From JACVRW01 sp963728495 (lineage in GTDB: Bacteria; Actinomycetota; Thermoleophilia; Solirubrobacterales; Thermoleophilaceae), in contig CAVSKI010000011.1 in the NCBI GenBank assembly GCA_963728495.1, forward strand, positions 682,001-746,000: a stretch of 64,000 nucleotides of DNA. The letters are read 5' to 3'. The stretch's first letter is position 1, and each line of letters opens with the position of its first letter. A program made the position numbers and the translations under genes. Below, piece after piece: positions 25,136 through 33,365 of the stretch. Below the pieces are notes generated by a model. That model saw only the letters and a program-made list of their open reading frames with translations, did no database searches and was not told where the DNA came from.

Positions 25136-25827
25136 TGCACTACTGCGGTGTGGTTCCAATGCAGGGCGCGCTTCAGTTCGCGATGCTGGAGGAGGTGCGC
25201 ACGCCCGAGCCGCCCATTCGGCTCTCGGCGATGTTCTTCGAGCCCGGCTCCGCGGAGCAGGTAGCCGCCGAGCTGGATTCGCTCGGCGACGTGGTGCTCG
25301 CCCTGGGTGCGCCACTCGGCACCTCACGAGAGTGCGACGCCATGCTCCTGGCGCGGGGGGTGCCGGCGGCTCCCCCCGATGCCGAGACGCTGCGCCTGCG
25401 CGGCTTGCTCGCGGGGCTCGTGGCCTTCGCCCCGCATGACACCGAGCATGAGGGAGTCGTGGCGGGGGACGCCTACCACGAGGCAGCGCTGTTCGAGACC
25501 AACCCCGATGGGGTCTTCTGCGCGCTCCAGGGCCACCGCCTGCCGGCCAAGCGCCACCCGCTCGGCCTGCAGCTGCGGATCGCCGAGCTCGACGACGATC
25601 ACGTGATCGACGAAGGCGGCGACCTCTGGCACCGCCGTATAGAGGAGATCGACGCCATCGGCTGCGCGCTGTGCGCCCACCGCTACGCGCTCGGCCACGC
25701 CTCGTGGATCGGCGATCCGGACGAAGCCGTCATCGTGCTCCCCGGGAGCTCCCTGCCGGCCGAGTTCCCGCGCGAGGGGGTGCTGCCGCCCGTGGAGCGC
25801 CTGCACCTGCCCGCCGCGTCGGGATAA
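25135..25827 (+). CDS. DUF429-like predicted nuclease, conserved hypothetical
   Basis: A 230-residue protein whose ATG shares one base with the aminotransferase stop (TGATG). It has a Cys/Met-poor N-terminal half, YHEAALFETNPDGVFCAL in the middle, and a C-terminal EIDAIGCALCAHRYALGHASWIGDPDEAVIVLPG block. This last pattern, a late Asp-Ala helix followed by GDPDEGVIV, is what I associate with DUF429 RNase-H-fold proteins. Catalytic residues cannot be assigned with confidence. Its tight coupling to the dap genes is probably positional only. A hairpin follows at 25840. Confidence 0.6.
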   Translation: MHYCGVVPMQGALQFAMLEEVRTPEPPIRLSAMFFEPGSAEQVAAELDSLGDVVLALGAPLGTSRECDAMLLARGVPAAPPDAETLRLRGLLAGLVAFAPHDTEHEGVVAGDAYHEAALFETNPDGVFCALQGHRLPAKRHPLGLQLRIAELDDDHVIDEGGDLWHRRIEEIDAIGCALCAHRYALGHASWIGDPDEAVIVLPGSSLPAEFPREGVLPPVERLHLPAASG

Positions 25828-25839
25828 CGTCGCCGCGCA

Positions 25840-25854
25840 CCCGGCAGAGCCGGG
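25840..25854 (+). terminator. Hairpin after the dapF operon
   Basis: CCCGGC, loop AGA, GCCGGG, 12 bp after the stop; a second mini-hairpin GCGC-TTC-GCGC follows. No T-tract. The hflX -10 box starts 20 bp downstream. Confidence 0.4.
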
Positions 25855-25874
25855 CGCTTCGCGCTAGCCGGGCC

Positions 25875-25880
25875 TAGACT
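25875..25880 (+). promoter_or_regulatory. Candidate -10 box, leaderless start of hflX
   Basis: TAGACT, then GAGGGC (6 nt), then ATG 25887. The spacer also resembles a weak Shine-Dalgarno. Confidence 0.45.
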
Positions 25881-25886
25881 GAGGGC

Positions 25887-27167
25887 ATGCCGCAGCAGAG
25901 CAACGGACCCAATCCGCGCGCACGCCAGCGCGCGATCTGCATCGCCGCGGGACCGGCCGCGGGCGAGATGGGCGAGCTCATGGAGCTGCTGCGCACCGCA
26001 GGCGTGGCGGTGGTCGGCGAGCTCAGCCAGCGCCGTCCCGAGCCCGATCCCGACCGCTACTTCGGCAAGGGCAAGCTGACCGAGCTCAAGGCGGCCATCG
26101 GGGACTCCGGGGCCAACCTCGTGGCCTGTGATGACGAGCTCAAGCCCCGCCAGGAGCGCAACCTCGAGGCGGCGCTCGACGTTCCGGTGATCGACCGCAC
26201 GGCCATCATTCTCGACATCTTTGCCGACCACGCCCACACCGCCGAAGGGAACCTGCAGGTCGAGCTGGCCCAGCTCGAGTACAACCTCGCGCGCATGCGC
26301 GGCCTGTGGACCCATCTCGAGCGGCTCGGCGCGGGGCGTATCGACGGCGGCATAGGTACCAGGGGCCCGGGCGAGACCCAGATCGAGACCGACCGGCGCC
26401 TCGCTCGCGACCGGATCTCGGCGCTTCGGCGACGGCTAGCCCACACCAAGAGCACGCGCTCCACGATGCGCCGCGAGCGGGAGCGCGCCGCCCTGCCCAC
26501 GGTGGCGCTGGCCGGCTACACGAACGCCGGGAAGTCGACCCTGCTCAACGCGCTGACCGGGTCAGACATCGGAGTGCGCGACCGGCTCTTCCACACGCTC
26601 GACCCGACCACGCGCTCGTTCGAGATCTCGGGTCGCACCTACCTGCTCACCGACACCGTCGGCTTCATCCGCAAGCTGCCTCACCAGCTGGTCGATGCCT
26701 TCTCGGCCACCCTCGAGGAGGCGCTCGGTGCCGACCTGATCGTACACGTGGCCGATGCCTCGGCTCCCGAGCACGAGCTGGACGGAATGCTCAGCGCCGT
26801 GGACGACGTGCTGGCCGAGACCGGCGCCGCGGAGCGCCCGCGCCTCCTGGCGCTCAACAAGGTCGACCTGCTCGACGCCGAGCGCCGTCGCGAGCTCTCG
26901 TTTCGCTTCCCGCGCGCGGTTCAGGTGTCGGCCGCGGAGGCCACCGGCCTCGAGGAGCTGCGCGACGCGATCGAGGCGCGCTTCCTCGCCGCGCTGGAGC
27001 CGATGGAGCTGCTCGTGCCGTTTGCCGAGGGCGGCACGCTGTCCGAGCTGCACGAGCTGGCGGGCGAGCTCGAGCGCACCGACACGGCCGAGGGAGTGCA
27101 CGTGAAGGCCCGGGTCCCCGCCGCGGCCGCGCCCCGCTTCGAGCGTTTTTCGCTCAACGGCCGCTAG
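25887..27167 (+). CDS. hflX: GTPase HflX
   Basis: A 426-residue ribosome-associated GTPase that splits stalled or stressed ribosomes. The N-terminal HflX domain contains YFGKGKLTELKAAI and VIDRTAIILDIFADHAHTAEG, followed by GIGTRGPGETQIETDRR. The G domain (~200-360) has G1 GYTNAGKSTLLNALTG, G3 DTVGFIRKLPHQLVDAF and G4 NKVD. The C-terminal ~60 residues form the usual small extension. Its place after miaB-miaA-dapF follows the common actinobacterial order; lexA, which often comes next, is not here. Confidence 0.96.
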   Translation: MPQQSNGPNPRARQRAICIAAGPAAGEMGELMELLRTAGVAVVGELSQRRPEPDPDRYFGKGKLTELKAAIGDSGANLVACDDELKPRQERNLEAALDVPVIDRTAIILDIFADHAHTAEGNLQVELAQLEYNLARMRGLWTHLERLGAGRIDGGIGTRGPGETQIETDRRLARDRISALRRRLAHTKSTRSTMRRERERAALPTVALAGYTNAGKSTLLNALTGSDIGVRDRLFHTLDPTTRSFEISGRTYLLTDTVGFIRKLPHQLVDAFSATLEEALGADLIVHVADASAPEHELDGMLSAVDDVLAETGAAERPRLLALNKVDLLDAERRRELSFRFPRAVQVSAAEATGLEELRDAIEARFLAALEPMELLVPFAEGGTLSELHELAGELERTDTAEGVHVKARVPAAAAPRFERFSLNGR

Positions 27168-27192
27168 TCACTGCAGGCCGGAACCCAACCCT

Positions 27193-27522
27193 TTAGCGAA
27201 AGTCGCCCGAGCCGTGGAGCACGGCGCGCTCGCGCCGCGACAGCAGCTTGTCCAGGTTCGAATCGGCGACCTCGTCGAGATCCAGGCCGGCTTCGGTGGC
27301 GAGCTGCGCCACGTACCAGAGCACGTCGCCGAGCTCGGCCGCCAGGGCGTCGCGGCGCTCGGGCGTGAGCTCGCCGCCGTCGTCGCGGATCGCCTTCTTG
27401 ACCTTTTCGGCGGCCTCGCCAGCCTCTCCGCAGAGCCCAAGCGCCGGATAGGTGAGATTGGAGCCCACGTCCGGGTACACGGCCGTGGCCCGGGAGCGTT
27501 GCTGATAGTCGGAAAGATGCAC
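27193..27522 (-). CDS. MazG-like nucleoside triphosphate pyrophosphohydrolase
   Basis: A 109-residue all-alpha NTP-PPase: ALGLCGEAGEAAEKVKKAIRDDGG contains the metal-binding ExxE and ELGDVLWYVAQLATEAGLDL the second E..D pair. This is the single-domain MazG/iMazG type that hydrolyses non-canonical or excess (d)NTPs. GTG 27522 has a TAGTTT hexamer 6 nt upstream. It converges on hflX (25 bp apart) and is divergent from the STAS gene. Confidence 0.88.
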   Translation of the reverse strand: MHLSDYQQRSRATAVYPDVGSNLTYPALGLCGEAGEAAEKVKKAIRDDGGELTPERRDALAAELGDVLWYVAQLATEAGLDLDEVADSNLDKLLSRRERAVLHGSGDFR

Positions 27523-27528
27523 GAAATG

Positions 27529-27534
27529 AAACTA
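27529..27534 (-). promoter_or_regulatory. Candidate -10 box, MazG-like gene
   Basis: Minus-strand TAGTTT, then 6 nt, then GTG 27522. Confidence 0.45.
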
Positions 27535-27564
27535 CCGTCCTGGTCGGCGGCATCGATTCCGATA

Positions 27565-27570
27565 TAGGGT
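27565..27570 (+). promoter_or_regulatory. Candidate -10 box, STAS gene
   Basis: TAGGGT, then 8 nt, then GTG 27579; an overlapping TATAGG precedes it. Confidence 0.4.
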
Positions 27571-27578
27571 AGCCCTGC

Positions 27579-27929
27579 GTGCTACCGCTTGCCGTGGAGC
27601 GGACGTCGCTTGACGGCGTCGATTTTTTGATCGTTGAGGGGGAGATCGATGTGGCCACCGCTCCCCGGCTGATCGCTGCTCTGAACGATGCGGTCACCCA
27701 GGCCGTGCGCTCGGTGGTGATCGACCTCTCGTCCGTGGGTTTCATGGATTCGACCGGGCTGGCGCTGTTGATCAACGCCCACCGGCGCCTGACCCGCCAG
27801 CGCAAGGGGTTCGCGGTGGTGTGCCCGCAGGGACCGCTGTGGCGGGTATTCGAGCTCACCGACATGCTCGACACGCTGCGCGTATCTCCCGATCGCGAGA
27901 GCGCGACGGCTGCGCTGGCCATGGCCTAG
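27579..27929 (+). CDS. STAS-domain anti-sigma factor antagonist
   Basis: A 116-residue single STAS domain of the SpoIIAA/RsbV type. VDFLIVEGEIDVATAPRLIAAL is the first strand-helix part, and SVVIDLSSVGFMDSTGLALLI holds the Ser/Thr phosphorylation site (DSTG), followed by VVCPQGPLWRVFELT. When dephosphorylated, such proteins release a sigma factor from its kinase-type anti-sigma; the partner kinase is not in view. It lies 35 bp before the pilB-like gene on the same strand. Confidence 0.9.
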   Translation: MLPLAVERTSLDGVDFLIVEGEIDVATAPRLIAALNDAVTQAVRSVVIDLSSVGFMDSTGLALLINAHRRLTRQRKGFAVVCPQGPLWRVFELTDMLDTLRVSPDRESATAALAMA

Positions 27930-27964
27930 TCAACCCGTAGGCGTTCCCTGCCGATATCTGGGTC

Positions 27965-29704
27965 ATGACCGAGAACCCGGCCGCCTCGGCCGGTCCGTTT
28001 CCCATGCGCGGGTTGATACCGCCGACCCAGCGAACCGGCGCAAAGCGCCGCATCGGCGACGTGATTGTGATGCTCGGCTTCGCGGAGCGCGCCCTGGTCG
28101 AGTCGGTGGTCAGCGAGGGCCGGGCGCGTGGCGTGCCGCTGGGCCAGTCGCTGATCGACGCGGGCGTGGTCGACTCGAACCAGCTCGCTCACGCTCTGGC
28201 CGAGCGCAACGGCTTGGACTTCGTCGATCTCAATCGCTTTGAGGTGGACAAGGGCGCGGCCAGCCTGATCGACGCGAACAAGGCTCGCCGATATCAGACG
28301 ATCCCGATCGGCTACCTGGGGGAGCGCACTCTCCTGGTGGCCACCGCGGATCCCGCCAACGTGCTCGCCTTCGACGACATCACAATGGCCACGGGCCACG
28401 ATGTGTCGCGGGCGGTCGCCTCTCCCGAGGACATCGATGCCCTGATCGCCCAGCTCTCGCGCCTCGGTGAGGCGGTCGAGGAGGCAGACGAGGAGGAGAC
28501 CACCACCGCGGAGGTCATCGAGCTGCGCGACCAGGCGGAGGATGCGCCCGTGGTCAAGCTCGTGAACTCGATAATCGCCGACGCCGTGCGTCGCGGGGCG
28601 TCGGACATCCACTTCGAACCGCGCACGTCGGACATGCGGGTCCGCTACCGCCTCGACGGAGTCGTCTTCGACAGCACGACCGTGCCCGCGACGCTGCACG
28701 CGGGCCTGGTGTCACGGGTCAAGATCATGGCCGACCTCGACATCGCCGAGAAGCGCCTTCCCCAGGACGGGCGGGTGGGCCTGACCGTGGACGGCCATCA
28801 CGTGGACCTGCGGGTGGCGACGCTGCCGGTCGTGCGCGGGGAGTCCGTCGTCATGAGGATTCTCGACAAGCAAAACGTGGTGATGAGCCTTGACGCGCTC
28901 GGCATGAGCAGCCACGACCAGGAGCGCTTCGAAGAAGCGATCGCGGCCACCCACGGCTCGATCCTGGTCACCGGTCCCACCGGGTCGGGTAAGACCACCA
29001 CCCTCTACGCCGGGCTGTCCGCCCTGAACACGCCCGAGAAGACGATCATCACCGTCGAGGATCCCGTGGAGTACGAGCTCGAAGGGGTCAAGCAGGTGCA
29101 GGTGAACATGCGCACCGGGCTCAGCTTCCCCGCCGGCCTGCGCTCGATGGTCCGGGCCGACCCCGACATCATCATGGTCGGCGAGGTCCGCGACCGCGAG
29201 ACCGCGCAGATAGCCATCGAGTCTGCGCTCACCGGGCACCTCGTTCTCACAACCCTGCACACCAACGACGCCCCACTCGCCGTCGCGCGCCTGATCGAGA
29301 TGGGCATCGAGCCCTACCTCGTTGCCTCGGGGCTGGAGTGTGTGGTTGCTCAGCGCCTCGCGCGACGGCTGTGCGACTGCAAGGTGCCCAAGGAGCTTTC
29401 GAAGGACACGCTGGCCGGCAACGGCTTCGAGGTGGCGGACGGGATCGAGGCCCATGAGCCCGCCGGTTGCGTGCGCTGCGCCTTCACCGGCTTCAAGGGC
29501 CGCATCGGTCTCTACGAGCTCATGCTGGTCACCGAGGGGATGCGCCGCCTGATCCTCGACAAGGCATCGGCCGACGGCCTGCGCGAACACGCTCGCCTCG
29601 AGGGCATGCAGACCTTGCGCGAGGACGGGCTGGAGAGAATCCGCCAGGGCGTGACCTCGGTGGCCGAGGTGCTGCGGGTGCTCGGCGGAACCGCGGCGCG
29701 CTAG
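27965..29704 (+). CDS. GspE/PilB-type secretion/pilus assembly ATPase
   Basis: A 579-residue traffic ATPase. The N-terminal T2SSE-N domain (IGDVIVMLGFAERALVESVV, then LAHALAERNGLDFVDL) is followed by the Asp/Glu-rich hinge near 175 and the motor. VKLVNSIIADAVRRGASDIHFEP and Walker A TGPTGSGKTTTLYAGL (near residue 340) are clear, then the Asp box, Walker B MVGEVRDRETAQIA and a His box LTTLHTNDAP. The zinc-finger region is reduced: CDC then CVRC in place of two CxxC pairs. It energises type IV pilus or type II secretion assembly. No other pilus genes are in the window. Confidence 0.93.
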   Translation: MTENPAASAGPFPMRGLIPPTQRTGAKRRIGDVIVMLGFAERALVESVVSEGRARGVPLGQSLIDAGVVDSNQLAHALAERNGLDFVDLNRFEVDKGAASLIDANKARRYQTIPIGYLGERTLLVATADPANVLAFDDITMATGHDVSRAVASPEDIDALIAQLSRLGEAVEEADEEETTTAEVIELRDQAEDAPVVKLVNSIIADAVRRGASDIHFEPRTSDMRVRYRLDGVVFDSTTVPATLHAGLVSRVKIMADLDIAEKRLPQDGRVGLTVDGHHVDLRVATLPVVRGESVVMRILDKQNVVMSLDALGMSSHDQERFEEAIAATHGSILVTGPTGSGKTTTLYAGLSALNTPEKTIITVEDPVEYELEGVKQVQVNMRTGLSFPAGLRSMVRADPDIIMVGEVRDRETAQIAIESALTGHLVLTTLHTNDAPLAVARLIEMGIEPYLVASGLECVVAQRLARRLCDCKVPKELSKDTLAGNGFEVADGIEAHEPAGCVRCAFTGFKGRIGLYELMLVTEGMRRLILDKASADGLREHARLEGMQTLREDGLERIRQGVTSVAEVLRVLGGTAAR

Positions 29705-29705
29705 G

Positions 29706-30428
29706 TCACACTCCGGCGGCCCGGCGCGCCGAAGCGTGCGCCGCATCCTCGAGCTGGTCGTCGTCCAGCGCTTCCAGCTCGACGTCCAGCGCGAGCTCGA
29801 TCAGGCGGTCGGCCAGCCAGATGTTCTTGGGCAGCAGCGGGCCGTGCAGGTAGGTGCCGATGACGTTGTCCCGGCGCACGCCCTCGAAGCCGTCGCGCCC
29901 GTTGTTGCCGTGCCCGGCCAGCACTCGGCCGAGCGGTTTCTCGCTCGCGCCCAGATACGTGCGACCGCCGTGATTCTCAAAGCCGGCGATGACCCGCGGG
30001 CCGCCACCGAGGTCGGCCTCGATCGCACAGTTCCCGATCAGGCGCGGCCCCGCCTCGCGGACCGTGGAGAGATCGACGAGGCCCACGCCGGGGAGCGTCT
30101 GGCCCGCCAGCTCGTAGGAATGGCCGAGCAGCTGGTAGCCGCCGCATACGGCCAGCACCACGCCGCCGCGGCCTGCCACCGCGTGCAGCGCGTCGCGCTT
30201 GGTCTCGGCCATGTCGTGCGCCACGGCAATCTGGTCGCGGTCCTGGCCGCCGCCCATGTAGTAGAGGTCGCCGGCATCGGGGTCGAGTGGCTCGCCCAGG
30301 CTCACGGACGAGTGCTCGAAGCCGAGGCCCCGCCACTCGCAGCGTGCCCGCAGCACGGCGATGTTGCCGCGGTCGGCGTAGATGTTCATCAGCTCGGGAT
30401 AGAGCGAGCAGACCCTCAGCGCCGGCAC
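29706..30428 (-). CDS. gatD: GatD, glutamine amidotransferase of lipid II isoglutaminyl synthase
   Basis: A 240-residue triad (class I) glutaminase. CSLYPELMNIYADRGNI is its signature start, GGGQDRDQ follows, the nucleophile Cys is in VVLAVCGGYQLLGHSY, and the His is in NVIGTYLHGPLLPKN. GatD supplies ammonia to MurT, which amidates D-Glu of lipid II. GTG 30428 overlaps the preceding methyltransferase gene by 13 nt. murT is one gene further upstream in the same run, so this is the MurT partner despite the inserted gene. Confidence 0.92.
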   Translation of the reverse strand: MPALRVCSLYPELMNIYADRGNIAVLRARCEWRGLGFEHSSVSLGEPLDPDAGDLYYMGGGQDRDQIAVAHDMAETKRDALHAVAGRGGVVLAVCGGYQLLGHSYELAGQTLPGVGLVDLSTVREAGPRLIGNCAIEADLGGGPRVIAGFENHGGRTYLGASEKPLGRVLAGHGNNGRDGFEGVRRDNVIGTYLHGPLLPKNIWLADRLIELALDVELEALDDDQLEDAAHASARRAAGV

Positions 30429-31138
30429 ACGACCACCGTACTGCCGATGTAGGCCTCGGTTTGGCTGACCTCGTGCCTGGATTCGGGGTTCAGGCCCGCC
30501 GCAGCGGCCTCGCGCTCGAGCTGGCCCGGATCGACCGAGTCGAGCATCTCGGTGTGGCGCTCCTCGGTGAGCGTTCCCGCCGGGGATACCTTCTGGCGCA
30601 GCCATTCCACCGCCACCCCGCCCGGCTCGGGGCGCACGTCCAGCGGGAGACTCGAGTAGATCCATCCGCCGCGCTCGCCGACGTCGGGCAGCGGCGGTGC
30701 GGCGTCCTCCGCGGCCACCGCCTCGTCGAGATTGGAGATGGCCGCCGCGAATATGCCGCCGGGATGAAGGCAGCGCGCGGCTCCGGCCAGCAGCCCCGCA
30801 CGCGCCGAGGGGCCGCCCAGGATCTGCACGAACTGCATGGGGGCGATCACCAGGCCGAAGGGGCCGCTCTGATCGAGGCGGCGAGCGTCAGCGCGTACGC
30901 ACTCGATGTGCAGACCGCGGTCGCCGGCGCGCCGCGCCAGCTCGTCGAGCAGCGCCGCGTCCGAGTCGAGTGCGGTCACGTCGTGCCCGGCCTCGGCGAG
31001 GTCGAGAGCCACCCGGCCGGTGCCCGCCCCCAGGTCGAGGACGGGGCCGTGGGCTTCCTGTGCCAGCTCGCGCCAGATCGGCAGGTCGGCGTCGTAGCCG
31101 CCGTTCTCGACGTCATGCCAGACGATGACGTCGCTCAC
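30416..31138 (-). CDS. SAM-dependent methyltransferase inserted between murT and gatD
   Basis: A 240-residue class I methyltransferase with motif I GPVLDLGAGTGRVALDLA, acidic loop TALDSDAALLDEL, and LVIAPMQFVQILGG. GTG 31138 overlaps the murT stop by 4 nt and its own 3' end overlaps gatD by 13 nt, so it is translated as part of the murT-gatD unit. The target is unknown; peptidoglycan precursor, lipid or a small molecule would all fit. Homology to tRNA or rRNA methylases is not apparent. Confidence 0.85.
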   Translation of the reverse strand: MSDVIVWHDVENGGYDADLPIWRELAQEAHGPVLDLGAGTGRVALDLAEAGHDVTALDSDAALLDELARRAGDRGLHIECVRADARRLDQSGPFGLVIAPMQFVQILGGPSARAGLLAGAARCLHPGGIFAAAISNLDEAVAAEDAAPPLPDVGERGGWIYSSLPLDVRPEPGGVAVEWLRQKVSPAGTLTEERHTEMLDSVDPGQLEREAAAAGLNPESRHEVSQTEAYIGSTVVVCRR

Positions 31139-32490
31139 TCCGACCACCGCTTGGCCAGCCCGCGGCGGGCCAGCAGATCGCGCAGCTCGAGCAGCGCCGT
31201 GTAGGTGGGGAGGGCGTACAGGCTCTCGCCGGCGGCGCCGCGCAGGGCGCTGTCGAGCGAGCGCGCGATGTCGCGATCGGTATCGATGGAGGCGGCGATG
31301 CCCGCGTACTTCAGCCGCAGCGCCATCTCCTCGGCGCGCGTGCCCGTGCAGGTGGCGCTGCGCACGTGGCCGGCCAGCACCTCGAAGTCGGCGTCCCAGA
31401 TCCACGAGATGTCGCGGCCGTCGGCGATCCGGTCGTTGAGGGCCAGCCAGAGATCGTGACGGCCCTCCTCGAGCGTCAGGGTGCGCAGGACCTCGTTCGC
31501 GCCCGCGGGATTCTTGATCAGCAGGATGGAGACCTTGCGTCCCTCGATGGGAATCGTCTCCACCCGCCCGAATGCGCCGCCGAACCCCTCAAGCGCCCGG
31601 CCGACGGTGGCCGGCGGCACACCCAGCTCGAGCGCCGTGGCCGCGGCGGCGATGGCGTTGTAGACGTTGTAGAGGCCGGGCAGGGGCAGGGCCAGCTCGA
31701 GCTCGCCTGCCGGCGTGCGCAGAGTCACCCGGGAGCCCCGCATCCCGTCGAGCTCGACCGCGGTGGCCGCCACCTGCACGGTGGGCCGCCGGCGACCGCA
31801 GTTCGGACAGTGGTAGCGGCCGAGATGACCGAGGTAGATCGCGTCGTAGATGTAGGCGTGACCGCAGTTGCGGCAGTGCTTGGAGTCGGCCGCGTGCTGC
31901 ATGCCGGGAAGGGCCTGCGAGTCGTCCTCGACGCCGAAGTAGGTCACATCCGCGCGGCCTCGGCCCAGGTCGGCCACCAGGGGGTCGTCGGCGTTGAGAA
32001 CGAACCCGGCCCGTCCATCGAGATCGCCCACGAGCCGAGCCCAGCCGTCGGCCAGCGTCTCCAGCTCGCCGTAGCGATCGAGCTGGTCGCGGAACAGGTT
32101 GGACAGCAGCAGCAGGCGCGGGCCGATCGCGTGGGCCACCTCGGGCAACCATGCCTCGTCCACCTCGAAGAGCCCGACCTGGTGCGGTTCGCGGCCGGCG
32201 TCGAGCAGAGCCGTGGCCACGCCCCAGGCCATGTTCGAGCCGGCGCGGTTCCCCACCACGGTGCGTGCATCGGCCTCCAGGCAGGCGGCGATCATGGCTG
32301 CTGTCGTCGTCTTGCCGTTGGTGGCCGACACGAGCACCGAGCCGTCCTGGAGCTCTGTCGCCATCCGCTCCAGGGCGTCCGGGGAAACGCGCAAGAGCAG
32401 CCGTCCGGGTGCAGTGGTTCCGCCCGAGCGCCCGAGGCGGCGGCTGGCTGCCCGCACGCCGCGGGCCAGGGCCCGGGTCACGCGCAGCAT
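31135..32490 (-). CDS. murT: MurT, lipid II isoglutaminyl synthase ligase subunit
   Basis: A 451-residue Mur-ligase-like protein. ATP loop SATNGKTTTAAMIAACLEA lies near residue 55, the central domain carries a zinc-ribbon insert with CRNCGHAYIYD and YHCPNCG (residues ~205-235), then LPGLYNVYNAIAAAA, and a C-terminal DUF1727 domain with NPAGANEVLRTL and WIWDADFE. With GatD it converts lipid II D-Glu to D-isoglutamine in the cytoplasm, which helps peptidoglycan cross-linking. It overlaps the upstream diacylglycerol-kinase-type gene by one base. Confidence 0.95.
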   Translation of the reverse strand: MLRVTRALARGVRAASRRLGRSGGTTAPGRLLLRVSPDALERMATELQDGSVLVSATNGKTTTAAMIAACLEADARTVVGNRAGSNMAWGVATALLDAGREPHQVGLFEVDEAWLPEVAHAIGPRLLLLSNLFRDQLDRYGELETLADGWARLVGDLDGRAGFVLNADDPLVADLGRGRADVTYFGVEDDSQALPGMQHAADSKHCRNCGHAYIYDAIYLGHLGRYHCPNCGRRRPTVQVAATAVELDGMRGSRVTLRTPAGELELALPLPGLYNVYNAIAAAATALELGVPPATVGRALEGFGGAFGRVETIPIEGRKVSILLIKNPAGANEVLRTLTLEEGRHDLWLALNDRIADGRDISWIWDADFEVLAGHVRSATCTGTRAEEMALRLKYAGIAASIDTDRDIARSLDSALRGAAGESLYALPTYTALLELRDLLARRGLAKRWSE

Positions 32491-33365
32491 CAGGCGGGCG
32501 CGATCACCCGGAGGCAGCGGGGCTGCACCCGGATCGTGGCCGGTGTGGCGCCGATCGGGTCGCCGTCGGCGTAGATCACGAAGGGGCGGTCGGACGCGAC
32601 CTCGATCCGCTCTCCCTTCAGGAACTGGACGTGCGGAGAGTCGACATGCTCTCCCTTGAAGACCTTGGGCAGCTCCCGCAGGAAGGTGAGCTTGGGGGCC
32701 TCGGTCGAGAGCATCACGTCGAGTTGCCCGTCGTCAAGCTCGGCGTGGGGGAGGATGAACATGCCGCCGCCGTAGGCCTTCGAGTTGCCAACCGCCACCG
32801 TGAACCCGGTGATCTCGTGGCGCTCGCCGTCAACGGTCACGGTGAAGTGCGCGGGCTTCCAGGCCGCCAGGGCCCTCAGCGCCGCGTACAGGTAGACCGC
32901 GTTGCCCTTGACCAGCCTGGCCTCGTTGGCCATGCGATTGGCGTCGGAGTCGAAGCCGAAGCTCGCGATGCCCATGAAGGCCGTCCCGTCGACGTCGGCC
33001 ACGTCGAGCAGGCGCTCGGTGCCCTGCACGGCCGCGCGAGCGGCCTCGGCCGGGTCGGTGGGCACTCCGAGCACGCGGGCGAGATCGTTGCCGCGCCCGC
33101 AGGGAATGAGGGCGAGCGCCGAATCACGACCCTTGAGCACGCTCGCCAACGGGCGCAGCAGGCCGTCGCCGCCCATGGCCGCTACGGTCTCGTGCTCTTC
33201 GGCCGCGCTGCGGGCTTCCTCCGCAGCGTGCTCGATGCTGCGGGTGATCACCGTGCGATGCTGCGCCCGGAGGCGGTCGAGCTCGGCGTGCACAGCGGGC
33301 AGCGCCTCCAGCGCCCTACCCCCGGCCGACGCCGGGTTGACCAACAGCGCAAAGCGCCGGCTCAC
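32490..33365 (-). CDS. Diacylglycerol/sphingosine kinase family (YegS/DgkB-like) lipid kinase
   Basis: A 291-residue ATP-dependent lipid kinase. FALLVNPASAGGRA is the nucleotide-side start, AAMGGDGLL is the GGDG catalytic motif, and CGRGNDLARVLG and FGFDSDANRMAN follow. The C-terminal beta-sandwich ends YADGDPIGATPATIRVQP. It would phosphorylate diacylglycerol or a related lipid at the membrane, perhaps recycling lipid from cell-wall polymer synthesis. Its start overlaps the class II amidotransferase stop by 4 nt (GTGA) and its stop touches murT. Confidence 0.9.
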   Translation of the reverse strand: MSRRFALLVNPASAGGRALEALPAVHAELDRLRAQHRTVITRSIEHAAEEARSAAEEHETVAAMGGDGLLRPLASVLKGRDSALALIPCGRGNDLARVLGVPTDPAEAARAAVQGTERLLDVADVDGTAFMGIASFGFDSDANRMANEARLVKGNAVYLYAALRALAAWKPAHFTVTVDGERHEITGFTVAVGNSKAYGGGMFILPHAELDDGQLDVMLSTEAPKLTFLRELPKVFKGEHVDSPHVQFLKGERIEVASDRPFVIYADGDPIGATPATIRVQPRCLRVIAPA